Source: Bacteroides sp. CAG:545 (GTDB lineage Bacteria > Bacteroidota > Bacteroidia > Bacteroidales > UBA932). From it: DNA of 64,000 nucleotides. The translations under genes and the position numbers were made by a program. The stretch is taken from positions 78,320 through 142,319 of the forward strand of contig HF996027.1 of assembly GCA_000432515.1 (NCBI GenBank), written 5' to 3'. The notes under the pieces were generated by a model. It was not told the origin of the DNA and ran no database searches. It saw only the letters and a program-made list of their open reading frames with translations. How positions within the stretch are numbered: position 1 is the stretch's first letter; the number at the start of each line of letters is the position of its first letter. Below are positions 55,286-63,829 of this stretch, piece by piece.

Positions 55286-56682
55286 CAAACAATCTTAGAG
55301 ACAGTATTATAAGCCTTTTGGATGCGATGAGTGCCGGGGCCTATGAACGTGACGAGGTCATTGGCCTCAGCCTGCTTGCTGCGCTCTCGGGCGAGAGTAT
55401 CTTTCTGCTGGGTGTGCCGGGTGTCGGGAAAAGCATGGTGGCGCGGAGACTGAAAATGGCATTCCGCGATGCCCGCAGCTTTGAGTACCTGATGAGCCGT
55501 TTCAGCACACCGGATGAGATATTCGGTCCCGTCTCCATCAGCAAACTTAAGGACGGTGACAAGTATGAGAGAGTGACTGACGGCTATTTGCCGACAGCGG
55601 ATATCGTATTCCTGGATGAAATCTGGAAGGCCGGCCCGTCAATACAGAATTCGCTGCTGACTGCCATCAATGAGAAGATATTCCGCAACGGTGACAAGGA
55701 TTTGAAACTGCCCCTGAAAGGCATCATCTCGGCATCGAATGAACTTCCGGCTGAAGGGGAAGGCCTTGAAGCACTTTGGGACCGTTTCCTTATCCGCTAT
55801 ATTGTGCGTCCCATAGGTGACCGGCTGAATTTCAGGGCTCTGCTTTCCGGAAGGAGTGCGGAACCGAGTGTGGATAGGGAGCTGGCATTCAGTGATGAAG
55901 AATACCAGTCGCTGATTTCCCGTTCAAGAGACATAGATGTCCCGGAGAGCATAATGGATTTTATCTATAACCTGAGGACACTGATTGTAAGACAGGCGCA
56001 GGAAAATGACTCGGATGAGCACGAGGTGCCGTATGTGTCGGACCGCCGGTGGAAGAAGATATTGGGAATCATGCGGATGTCCGCTCTCCTGAACGGGCGG
56101 TGTCAGGTGGATTACTCCGATTGTCTGCTGATGGAGCACATGATATGGGATCACGACAACCAGATTCCCAAAGTCGGGAAGAACATATGTGAGGAACTTG
56201 CCAAGACCATTCTCAAGGATTCTATGACCTGGCCGGTCACAAGACGTCAGACAAGTCCGTCAAGTCGCAGCAGTCAGGAAGAATTCTTCTCCCCGGACGG
56301 TGTCCATTATATCATTGATGCAGGAGGGGAGTCCCTCAGGATCAGAATTTCAGACTATGAGAAGCTTACGCTGGAAGCCGTCCCGGGTCGCTTTGTAGGG
56401 AACGACCTGGTGGACCTTGCCGGAGAGTCGGAGGGCTCGTTTCTTATAAAGTCCCCGAGAAGCGGGGCTGTGGCCATCAATAATTATGTCTATCGGCTAC
56501 GGAAGAAGAACGCCGTGGCAGTTTCATGCGCTGATGCCTCCATGTCAAGTTCGGCCATTGGTGGCGCCGGTCTTATGCTCGCGGAGTTCCGTCGGCAGGT
56601 CGAAGAAAATGTGTTCCTGGCGGACATCCAACACTATTCATTGATGATAAAGACATTGCAGAAGTATAATGGCGGAAGATAA
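55282..56682 (+). CDS. MoxR/RavA-like AAA+ ATPase
   Basis: This 466-residue ATPase has Walker A GVPGVGKSM (about 43-51), Walker B IVFLDEIWK (about 110-118), an N-linker with SRFSTPDEIFGPVSI (a MoxR-family hallmark) and a sensor region SASNELPAEGEGLEALWDRF. The lid continues to about 300. The last 150 residues form an extra, beta-rich domain, as in RavA. MoxR ATPases act as chaperones with VWA partners. The gene overlaps SNF2 by 4 bp and VWA by 14 bp, so the three are coupled. Confidence 0.92.
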   Translation: MTNNLRDSIISLLDAMSAGAYERDEVIGLSLLAALSGESIFLLGVPGVGKSMVARRLKMAFRDARSFEYLMSRFSTPDEIFGPVSISKLKDGDKYERVTDGYLPTADIVFLDEIWKAGPSIQNSLLTAINEKIFRNGDKDLKLPLKGIISASNELPAEGEGLEALWDRFLIRYIVRPIGDRLNFRALLSGRSAEPSVDRELAFSDEEYQSLISRSRDIDVPESIMDFIYNLRTLIVRQAQENDSDEHEVPYVSDRRWKKILGIMRMSALLNGRCQVDYSDCLLMEHMIWDHDNQIPKVGKNICEELAKTILKDSMTWPVTRRQTSPSSRSSQEEFFSPDGVHYIIDAGGESLRIRISDYEKLTLEAVPGRFVGNDLVDLAGESEGSFLIKSPRSGAVAINNYVYRLRKKNAVAVSCADASMSSSAIGGAGLMLAEFRRQVEENVFLADIQHYSLMIKTLQKYNGGR

Positions 56683-58054
56683 GTTGATACGGTCAATGAC
56701 ATTGGCAGTGGCTGTCGCCAAATTCTCAGGCAGTGACATCTCGCAGTTTCTGCTGGATCAGGCCGAGGTGGAAGACAACCCTGTCCGCCGGACTGTCTTG
56801 AATGTGATGGCTGACAAACGCTTTCTGGATACGGCAAAGCCCGTCATGATGTGGCGGGAGGATGCGTCCAATGAATTGGAAGCGTTTGCGGACAGGCTCG
56901 AAAGTGAACGTGCGGCGGGGCGTCTGACGGAAGAAAGAATGAATAAACTGATAGAGGAATTCTTCTCGCTCTGGTTGGCGCTTATGGAAAGAAGGAGGCG
57001 GATATATGAGTCGTCGCAGAAGGCTAGAAAGAAGGCCAGAATGGATCTGGAGGGAAATCTATCGACAAAAGTCAATATCCCGGAGGGCGATGGGGGCAAT
57101 GATGAAGGGCGTAAAGAGGGCATGGGTCCAGATATGTCCGGACTTCAGAACTTCTTGGAAGACAATGATGATGAAGATGACGATTTTATGGGCATTGGCG
57201 CCTGTGACCCGAAGATGGAGCAGCAGAGAAGGGAGAATATTTACCTTCGCAGCATCCCTGAATCCCTGAAGAAGCTCGCCTTGCTTATAGGCAGGGCAGG
57301 AGAGGACGTGACGGAAACAAGGGGAAGATTTTCAGTGGCGTCAAAGAGTGACATTGAAGGGATAACCGTCGGCAATAATCTTTCCGCGCTGCTCCCTTCT
57401 GAATTGGTCCTCTTGTCGGAGAAGGCCACCCAGGACGTCTTCTTCATGAATTTTGCCGAGAAACGGCTTCAGGTTTTTGCTTCAGCATCCCAGGCCTCGC
57501 GTCCTGACGACCATAAGGACGGACCTGTCATCATCTGCGTGGATGAGAGTTCTTCCATGAGTGGCGAACCGTTGCAGGTGGCTATCCAGTTGGCCTATGC
57601 CGTGACCATTATAGCGAAACGGCGTCACAGGGAGGTCCTGATCGTCGCCTACTCGGACTCCCACAAGATGATGCGTGTGGATTCGCTGGGAAAGGACCGG
57701 AGCAAACTTCTCGAGTTTCTTTCCGATGTCTCTATGGGAGGAAATAATGAAAATGCCATGTTCGAGTGGCTTTTCCAGGATATAATGCCGAGGGAGAAAA
57801 AGTTCGACACGGCGGATATTCTCTGTATCTCGGATTTCGGATGGGGCCAGATTGACGATTCAGTGAAAGGTCTGATAGATGAGCAGAAGGCTTCCGGAAT
57901 GAAATTCTATGGATTGAACATCGGCGGAGCTTTCGGAGGGTGGAGCGATTTGGACGATTTCGGTTTGCTAAGTGCGAATGATGTCTGCGACAGCCTCTGG
58001 GAATACAGTGACGGTGAGTGTCGGGAAGTGCTCAACGATTTCTCAATAAATTGA
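56669..58054 (+). CDS. VWA-domain protein, CoxE/ViaA-like
   Basis: This 461-residue protein has a helical N-terminal half (about 1-220) and a C-terminal VWA domain with the MIDAS motif DESSSMS (about 291-297), a GGNNEN loop that would carry the MIDAS Thr position, and DILCISDFGWG late. It is the expected partner of the MoxR ATPase. A low-complexity acidic stretch (NDDEDDDFMG) separates the halves. It ends 77 bp before a convergent gene. Confidence 0.9.
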   Translation: MAEDKLIRSMTLAVAVAKFSGSDISQFLLDQAEVEDNPVRRTVLNVMADKRFLDTAKPVMMWREDASNELEAFADRLESERAAGRLTEERMNKLIEEFFSLWLALMERRRRIYESSQKARKKARMDLEGNLSTKVNIPEGDGGNDEGRKEGMGPDMSGLQNFLEDNDDEDDDFMGIGACDPKMEQQRRENIYLRSIPESLKKLALLIGRAGEDVTETRGRFSVASKSDIEGITVGNNLSALLPSELVLLSEKATQDVFFMNFAEKRLQVFASASQASRPDDHKDGPVIICVDESSSMSGEPLQVAIQLAYAVTIIAKRRHREVLIVAYSDSHKMMRVDSLGKDRSKLLEFLSDVSMGGNNENAMFEWLFQDIMPREKKFDTADILCISDFGWGQIDDSVKGLIDEQKASGMKFYGLNIGGAFGGWSDLDDFGLLSANDVCDSLWEYSDGECREVLNDFSIN

Positions 58055-58131
58055 TTGATAACGTGATAGAAATATCGTGCCTTTGATAAAGGAAAAAAGA
58101 ATTCCCCCAACCACCGTCGGACATGCAAAAC

Positions 58132-58647
58132 TTAAATGACCTTCCCTAAAGATGCTGCTTCTTTCCAAGAACTGGCTAATTTGGGATCATAACGCTTGCG
58201 GATTTCAGGCATTTCTCTCTTTGCACAGTCAGGGCGCATTATAAAGTATTCCAGCAGGTCCGTCGCCTTTTCTACGTTCTCGAGACTAAGAGGAATATCG
58301 AAGAAATACTCGGAAGTAATATGGACAGTCAAGATGTTCTCGTCCATAACTGTTTCCAATATATAAGGAATTTGCCTCTTGCCCAGCTCCTTGCTGACAA
58401 TCAGACTTAAGGACGGATACTCAATCAGCGCTATGTCTCTGCGCTTGCGGCAGACAAAGTATTGCTGCTGAATCTTTTCTGTTGCGATGATTTCAGCGTC
58501 ATTGAGTTCCTCGAGATAAACTTCCTTAAGGCTGTCGCGATGCTTTTGCGAGAACGGTATGAAGCGGCCTTGCCCGTCGCGGCAGAACCCGTAAGAGAGT
58601 TCTGAACCGACAAGATCCGCACCCAGTGTGATACGTACAAGGATCAT
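58132..58647 (-). CDS. Unknown protein, 171 residues, next to an AAA+ ATPase
   Basis: I do not recognise this family. It has an alpha/beta pattern (ILVRITLGADLVGSELSYGF; TVHITSEYFFDIPLSLENVE) and a charged helical C-terminus; there is no signal peptide or metal motif. It follows the AAA+ gene by 5 bp on the same strand and so is probably its operon partner. It may be a substrate adaptor or effector. Confidence 0.75.
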   Translation of the reverse strand: MILVRITLGADLVGSELSYGFCRDGQGRFIPFSQKHRDSLKEVYLEELNDAEIIATEKIQQQYFVCRKRRDIALIEYPSLSLIVSKELGKRQIPYILETVMDENILTVHITSEYFFDIPLSLENVEKATDLLEYFIMRPDCAKREMPEIRKRYDPKLASSWKEAASLGKVI

Positions 58648-58652
58648 CGGAT

Positions 58653-60362
58653 CTAAAATCCTATTTTCTTCACATTGGCCTTGGCGCCGATTATTTCGTC
58701 GTCGCAGAAAGACTTTATCTCCTCGAAGTTCGGTTCAACGCCATCTATGATGCTCTGAATCATCTTCTTGCGACATATGTTCTCGATATTTCCTCCGGTG
58801 AACGCCTCATACTCTTCCGCGAGTTCGATGGCCTGTACATCGGAGAGTTCGGGAAGCATTGACTTCCAGATTTTCTTTTTGCAGGCTGCGGATGGCCTGG
58901 AGAATTCGATTTTGTAGAGGAATCTCCTCATGAATGCCTTGTCCAGAGAACCTGTGAGGTTGGTGGTGGCGATGAGTATGCCCTCGAGGTCCTCCATTCC
59001 CTGGAGGATAATGTTCTGCAGACTGCCTTCCATCTTGTCCACGGCATCGGTAGCCCCTTCCTTGCGTACGCCGAAGATGGCATCCGCTTCATTGAAAAGG
59101 AGAATTTTGGGCCGCCCATCCTCGTTCACGCTGCGCTTGTAGTCGTCGAAAAGTGCCTTGATGTTCTTCTCGGTTTCACCCACATAGCAATTCTTGATCT
59201 TGCTCACGTCCGCGATGATGATGTCTCGTCCGGTTCGGCGTGCGAGCTCATATACACAGGACGTCTTTCCCGTGCCAGGGGCGCCATGCATCAGCACAGT
59301 GAGCCCGGTACGGAGATTCTTTTTCTTAAGTGCTTCGCATACGGACTTGTAGCCTTCTTCCGTAAGCATCCTTTCTAGCGTCGCGACCTGGTCCGCCTCG
59401 TGCTTCTCGTAGAAAAGCTCCTTCGGGGCAATGCTCTTGCACTCGATAGTGCCGGCTATCTGCTGCTTGCGGCTGGTAAACGTGCCCGCATCGGCAAAGA
59501 TTCTGCGTTTTATGTCATCGGATATGTGGATTTCATCCTTGCTCTTGATCCCGCTGTCGGATGTGTATTCGACAATGCCTTTTTTCATCAGTCCAAGTTC
59601 CTCTCTTGCCGCGTTAAATTTGATCAAGTCATAGCTGTCTTCCTGGCTGAAGAGCTCGGCTACCTGCGACCACATGATCTTGTCGTCATCATCACTGTAG
59701 AACAAGTTGCTGAGTCCGTAGAACAGCTGTCGCTCTATATTCTTGTAGGACATTATCTTGAGCTCCTTGCATGCCTTTGAGTAGGCTGTGTCCGGGTTGT
59801 CCATGACAAGTTTGTCGAGCTCGGCTATAGCGTCCTCGTCATCGAGAATATCACTGCTGATATCACTGAAGATATCATTGAACCGGCGCATCATTGTTAT
59901 GGTGTTCAGTCCTGTAGTCGCAGGTTTATGATATGGCGTGTTCTTGGCCAGTGCATTGATGACGGGCTTGGGAACTGAGATGTTTTTATCCTTGTCTATT
60001 TTGATGAAGCCTTTTTTCTTGAGGTCTTCAATGTCTTCATTGAACGAGATAAGTTGTATGTAGCTTATGCCTATCTCATTGGCAATGTCTGACAAGTCAA
60101 ACCGGTATCTGCAGCATTTCTCTATCATTGCGGCAAAAATTATGCACTGGATATGGCTGAGCCCAAGGATTTCGCCTACCGGTTCAGTCAATTTCGTGAG
60201 TTTTCCCGCCAGTTCGACCAAAGAGATCTCCTGATCATCCTGGTGTTTCCTCTCCTTACCCCTCATTGTTTTCCTTGTCGAGTTTATGATTTTATTGAGA
60301 TTTCCGAGCAATGTCTCTGTCTGTGTGTTGTTCTCGCTGCTTTTTACTGATATAGGTACCAT
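58653..60362 (-). CDS. AAA+ ATPase with N-terminal winged-helix region
   Basis: This 569-residue protein has an N-terminal helical/winged-helix part (about 60-145), a middle region (to about 330) and a C-terminal AAA+ module: Walker A GAPGTGKT (about 359), Walker B LLFNEADA (about 418-425, with Asn in place of the usual Asp before Glu), sensor 1 TTNLT and arginine finger region FMRRFLYKIEF. It resembles the classic AAA family. Asn at Walker B is seen in some relatives. It sits between the unknown gene (5 bp) and sigma gene (96 bp), probably one operon. Confidence 0.88.
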   Translation of the reverse strand: MVPISVKSSENNTQTETLLGNLNKIINSTRKTMRGKERKHQDDQEISLVELAGKLTKLTEPVGEILGLSHIQCIIFAAMIEKCCRYRFDLSDIANEIGISYIQLISFNEDIEDLKKKGFIKIDKDKNISVPKPVINALAKNTPYHKPATTGLNTITMMRRFNDIFSDISSDILDDEDAIAELDKLVMDNPDTAYSKACKELKIMSYKNIERQLFYGLSNLFYSDDDDKIMWSQVAELFSQEDSYDLIKFNAAREELGLMKKGIVEYTSDSGIKSKDEIHISDDIKRRIFADAGTFTSRKQQIAGTIECKSIAPKELFYEKHEADQVATLERMLTEEGYKSVCEALKKKNLRTGLTVLMHGAPGTGKTSCVYELARRTGRDIIIADVSKIKNCYVGETEKNIKALFDDYKRSVNEDGRPKILLFNEADAIFGVRKEGATDAVDKMEGSLQNIILQGMEDLEGILIATTNLTGSLDKAFMRRFLYKIEFSRPSAACKKKIWKSMLPELSDVQAIELAEEYEAFTGGNIENICRKKMIQSIIDGVEPNFEEIKSFCDDEIIGAKANVKKIGF

Positions 60363-60458
60363 GATTCGTGTAGTTTTTCATTTGCAAATTAAACTCATTC
60401 CACTGCCATTTCCCGGCAGTGGAAAGTTCTTCTGTTAGGTTAAGACGCCCTAGTCTTG

Positions 60459-61004
60459 TTATGCGACAAGATGTTTGGCGACTGCCTTCTTGGCTCTGGA
60501 CAGTCTGACATAGATGTTGCGGATGCTCATTCCCAAGAACTCAGCGATTTCCTTTGCAGAGTATCCGTCGCGGTCCATAGTGAAGATGATGCTGTCCTCC
60601 TCGCTGCGCGAATTCACGAAATTGTCAATCCTGTGTGACGTCTCCCAGGCAACTACCTCGTCCTCAGCTGTAACCCAGTTCGTGAATGCAGGCATCTCGA
60701 CTTCATCATCATCTTCTGTGTAATTGGTGATACTGCAGGTGTCGTGATGTGAAGAGAGTTTGTTGCATGTCATCTGCCAGGCTAAGCGGTTTACCCAAGT
60801 GTGGAAAGTAGTCTTTTTCTCGGGATTGAAGGTCTCTAACGCTTTGGCGATGGCGTCGCTTACAATATCCGCCTTCTCATTATTGTCGAGCCATGCGTAA
60901 CCAGTTGCATTGTAGTGACTTATGGCTGAGGATACAATGCGGAAGGCGTCAGAACGAAGGCGAGCGTGCTCTGTACGCTCGAGATTGGAAGCGAATTCTG
61001 TCAT
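60459..61004 (-). CDS. Sigma-70-family factor (ECF-like)
   Basis: This 181-residue protein has a region-2-like segment (about 40-85, NEKADIVSDAIAKALETFNPEKKTTFHTWVNRLAW) and a region-4 helix-turn-helix (about 140-175, GYSAKEIAEFLGMSIRNIYVRLSRAKKAV). It has no anti-sigma gene next to it. It heads a leftward cluster with the AAA+ ATPase and unknown protein, and is divergent from WYL regulator 2. It may control the island. Confidence 0.82.
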   Translation of the reverse strand: MTEFASNLERTEHARLRSDAFRIVSSAISHYNATGYAWLDNNEKADIVSDAIAKALETFNPEKKTTFHTWVNRLAWQMTCNKLSSHHDTCSITNYTEDDDEVEMPAFTNWVTAEDEVVAWETSHRIDNFVNSRSEEDSIIFTMDRDGYSAKEIAEFLGMSIRNIYVRLSRAKKAVAKHLVA

Positions 61005-61103
61005 GATATTTATAATGATTGTTTGTCTTTTTGAGGGTGCTGCAAAAATATAATAAAAATTAGGCAGAAAAAAGACCCTATGAAACTTTGACGCTCAAAA
61101 ACA

Positions 61104-61133
61104 TTGACAATAAGCGTCTTTTATTTATATTTG
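61104..61133 (+). promoter_or_regulatory. Consensus promoter for WYL regulator 2
   Basis: TTG (61104-61106), a 19-bp spacer and TATATTTG (61126-61133) fit the Bacteroidetes consensus. The ATG at 61160 follows 27 bp later, which argues against an in-frame upstream start at 61088. The same gap has a weaker leftward -7 (TATTTTTG, 61043-61050) toward the sigma gene. Confidence 0.75.
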
Positions 61134-61159
61134 TAAACCTATTGTTTACAGATACAGCT

Positions 61160-62230
61160 ATGCCGGCAAACAAGAATGCAACACTGAGGTATCGTGCCAT
61201 TGACAACCTCCTTTGCTCCGAAGAGTGGAGCACGATTGAAGATATGATTTCCGTCTGCGAAAAGACCATTTCGGAGGAAAGCGGTCGGCAGGTGACCGTT
61301 TCCCGGGTTACCATATACAAGGACATCGGCTTCCTCTCCAGACTGGATGGCGTGAAGATCGACAAACGGTCCGGCAGGCCGGTCAGGTATCGCTATGCGC
61401 GTGATTCCAAGACATTCAATGGCACATTGGTCCCGAGTCAGAGTTATGCGGACCTGGAGTACACGCTGGAGTTCTTGGAGTCCATCAGCGGGCTTGTAAG
61501 CGTGGATGCAGTGGTTAAGAAACTGAAACGTCAGCTGGAGGGGAGAGGAAAGCTGATGCAGCAGCTCATCAGTTTTGAGAGCAATCCGCGTCTGCGCAAC
61601 AGGAATCTGCTCTGGAGTCTGTACCGCCATATCCGTGAAGGGCATCCGCTAAGCCTCAAGTACAATGCAGCCTACATGGAGGTCAAGGACATTGACTTTC
61701 AGCCCTGGTATCTGAAACAGTATCTCAACAGGTGGTTTCTTATGGGATGGGCATACAGAATTGCTGACAACAATGGTGTCAGGGATGAGCCCGGGCTGAG
61801 GAATCTTGCCATTGACCGAATAGAAATTCCGTCGGATGGTGTGCTCAAGATAGATGTCGACAGGTTGCGGTCCGGTAATCTGAAGCTGAACAGGCCGGAT
61901 AAGGAATGGTATGTGGATTTCGAAAGTTACTTTTCAGATATAATAGGTGTCTCACGGTACAATGAGGAGCCGGTGGAGGTGATTCTGAAGGCGGATCTCA
62001 ATGATATGAAGTCCAAGTACGACTGGTACCGCATGAATACCAAGCCGGTACATACTAGCCAAAAGGTGTGGATCGAGGACGGCACGGGGTATGTAAGTCT
62101 GACCGTCAGGCCGAACAATGAACTGTACAGTGTCCTGATGACCTACGCCAATCTGGAAGTCATCTCCCCGCAGCCTGTCCGCGATGAGATGAAGCGCCGT
62201 ATCGAGCATCTTCTCTCACACTACAGGTAA
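61160..62230 (+). CDS. WYL-domain transcriptional regulator 2
   Basis: From 61160 the protein has 356 residues. It has an N-terminal winged helix (about 10-75, YRAIDNLLC ... VTIYKDIGFLS) and a WYL domain (about 175-260, LSLKYNAAYM, FQPWYLKQYLNRWFLMGW). A WCX-like C-terminal part follows. It belongs to the same group as WYL regulator 1 and lies at the right edge of the ATPase island, divergent from the sigma operon. Confidence 0.9.
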   Translation: MPANKNATLRYRAIDNLLCSEEWSTIEDMISVCEKTISEESGRQVTVSRVTIYKDIGFLSRLDGVKIDKRSGRPVRYRYARDSKTFNGTLVPSQSYADLEYTLEFLESISGLVSVDAVVKKLKRQLEGRGKLMQQLISFESNPRLRNRNLLWSLYRHIREGHPLSLKYNAAYMEVKDIDFQPWYLKQYLNRWFLMGWAYRIADNNGVRDEPGLRNLAIDRIEIPSDGVLKIDVDRLRSGNLKLNRPDKEWYVDFESYFSDIIGVSRYNEEPVEVILKADLNDMKSKYDWYRMNTKPVHTSQKVWIEDGTGYVSLTVRPNNELYSVLMTYANLEVISPQPVRDEMKRRIEHLLSHYR

Positions 62231-62235
62231 CGCCT

Positions 62236-62320
62236 CGTCTTTTCGGTCTATATTCTTCTTCTCATCAGTCGTGTACGTCCAGTAAACTCCTTCTTCGAAA
62301 AGAAATCTATCCCCGAAAAT
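62236..62320. repeat. 85-bp dispersed intergenic repeat, copy 2
   Basis: This matches 13688-13772 with 4 differences and no gaps, and begins 6 bp after the WYL stop codon. The GTGTAC hairpin has one mismatch here. Confidence 0.85.
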
Positions 62321-62383
62321 CTTCTCCTAATCTGAAGCAGGTTATTTTTTCACGTTACTAAAAGGAAATATTTTCAATAATAA

Positions 62384-62414
62384 TTGACGTTGTCGGATTT
62401 TAGTAGTACCTTCG
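62384..62414 (+). promoter_or_regulatory. Promoter for a predicted small RNA
   Basis: TTG (62384-62386), a 20-bp spacer and TACCTTCG (62407-62414) approximate the Bacteroidetes consensus. No ORF follows within the transcript, and a strong terminator lies about 90 bp downstream. Confidence 0.6.
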
Positions 62415-62419
62415 CATTG

Positions 62420-62512
62420 TCAGTGAGTACGGGTTTGTTGATATGTGCACAACGAAACTCGACAAAAGTTCTGGCATTCAAGTCCCGGTAAGATTCTTAT
62501 CGGGACTTTTTT
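62420..62512 (+). ncRNA. Predicted structured small RNA, about 93 nt
   Basis: Between the promoter and the terminator lies a hairpin: CGGGTTTGTTG pairs with CAACgAAACTCG (one bulge, one G-U) in the first half, followed by the terminator stem. There is no start codon with a real frame. The size and layout (promoter, hairpin, terminator) suit a trans-acting sRNA; no known family was recognised. Confidence 0.55.
62480..62512 (+). terminator. Strong intrinsic terminator of the predicted small RNA
   Basis: AAGTCCCGGTAAG (62480-62492) pairs with CTTATCGGGACTT (62496-62508) through 13 positions with one G-U, a 3-nt loop and a run of six Ts ending at 62512. Confidence 0.85.
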
Positions 62513-62603
62513 AAAATGATATGCAGATATGCTTGAATACAGTATATAGAACAACTTGTTTATGACATCTCTTCAAGTCAGAATCTTTGCATCAACACTT
62601 GCC

Positions 62604-63767
62604 TTACAACGACGCGACAAGTATCTCCTTGATGTCTTTCTCCAAGAGTGGAACCCATGCGTTTTCCAGGCCCTCATTCACGGCGATATGGTGCGACATC
62701 TCGTCGAGGCGTTCCTCGCAGATGCCGACCTCTCGCAGATGCATCGGGATGCCGATTGACTCAAAGAAAGCATAAGTCGCGTCGATGGCCTTTTCAGCTA
62801 TATCGCGCTCTGGCAGTGAAGGATCAATGCCGAAAACATTGACGCCGTATTTCACAAAGCGAGGCAGTGTGCGGTCAGATAGGATATGACGCATCCAGCG
62901 TGGCGTTATGATGGCCAGGCCCTCGCCGTGGGTAATGTCGTAGTAGGCGCTCAGGGCATGCTCAATGGCATGCATAGGCCAGCCAGATTCGCTGTTTCCA
63001 AGGGCATAGATGCCATTGCAGCCGAGGGTGCAGGCGAACATCATCTCGGCACGGGCGGTATAGTCCTCAGGATTCTCAAGACACTTCCTGGCATTGACCA
63101 TCAGGCTCTTCAAGCCGGCCTCGCAGAATCCGTCATTAAGCAATGTCGTGTCTTCGCAGAAATACTGTTCCATGATATGATTCATGGCATCTGCACAGCC
63201 TGCCGCAGTCTGTTTCTTCGATACGGTGAACGTGTAGCGGGGATCCAGAAATGAGCAGACCGGAAAGAGCAATGGATCGATATAACCGATTTTGTCATTA
63301 GTCTCCGTGCGAGAGATAACTCCGCCGCAGTCATATTCGCTGCCGGTAGCGGCCAACGTAATGATGTCAACGATAGGAAGAGCTTTCTTCGCCTTAACTT
63401 TATAGGAAATAAGGTCCCAAGGATCTCCGTCATAGCAAGCACCCGCTGCAATGGCTTTGGAGCAGTCCAGAACACTTCCGCCGCCCACCGACAAGATCAC
63501 ATCGATATCGTGTTCCTTGCAGAGACGCACACCGTCGAGTACGCTTGGATCATACTTCGGATTGGGCTGAATGCCAGGGAGTTCGACGATTTCGAAGTCC
63601 TTCAGCAGTCCCTTCACGCTGTCGTAGAGACCTATCTTCTTGATGCTGCCACCGCCATAGGTCAGCAATACTCTCTTTCCGATTGCGCCCATCACCTCAG
63701 GGAGTTTCGCAATAGCATTCTCGCCGAAAATCAGGCGAGTCGGGGTCATGTAATCAAAGTTCCTCAT
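62604..63767 (-). CDS. Iron-containing alcohol dehydrogenase (butanol dehydrogenase-like)
   Basis: This 387-residue enzyme has the NAD(P)-binding SVGGGSVLDCSKA motif (about 92-104) and the metal-binding region: Asp/His in ADAMNHIMEQYF and His residues in MHAIEHALSAYYDITHGEGLAI. It reduces aldehydes to alcohols in the cytoplasm. A cupin gene ends 62 bp upstream in the same direction, so they may be cotranscribed. Confidence 0.92.
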   Translation of the reverse strand: MRNFDYMTPTRLIFGENAIAKLPEVMGAIGKRVLLTYGGGSIKKIGLYDSVKGLLKDFEIVELPGIQPNPKYDPSVLDGVRLCKEHDIDVILSVGGGSVLDCSKAIAAGACYDGDPWDLISYKVKAKKALPIVDIITLAATGSEYDCGGVISRTETNDKIGYIDPLLFPVCSFLDPRYTFTVSKKQTAAGCADAMNHIMEQYFCEDTTLLNDGFCEAGLKSLMVNARKCLENPEDYTARAEMMFACTLGCNGIYALGNSESGWPMHAIEHALSAYYDITHGEGLAIITPRWMRHILSDRTLPRFVKYGVNVFGIDPSLPERDIAEKAIDATYAFFESIGIPMHLREVGICEERLDEMSHHIAVNEGLENAWVPLLEKDIKEILVASL

Positions 63768-63829
63768 AACTATATCAATAATTTAAACAACCTACTCGAC
63801 AATAGCCTCTATCATTTTAAAAAAGATAC

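Noticed and set aside
58055..58131. Terminator between the VWA gene and the convergent unknown gene
   Set aside because: A small CCTTT-gat-AAAGG hairpin exists but is followed by As rather than a T-run on the rightward strand and has no T-run on the leftward side.
61088..61159. 24-residue N-terminal extension of WYL regulator 2
   Set aside because: It begins upstream of the consensus promoter at 61104-61133, so it could not be on that transcript.
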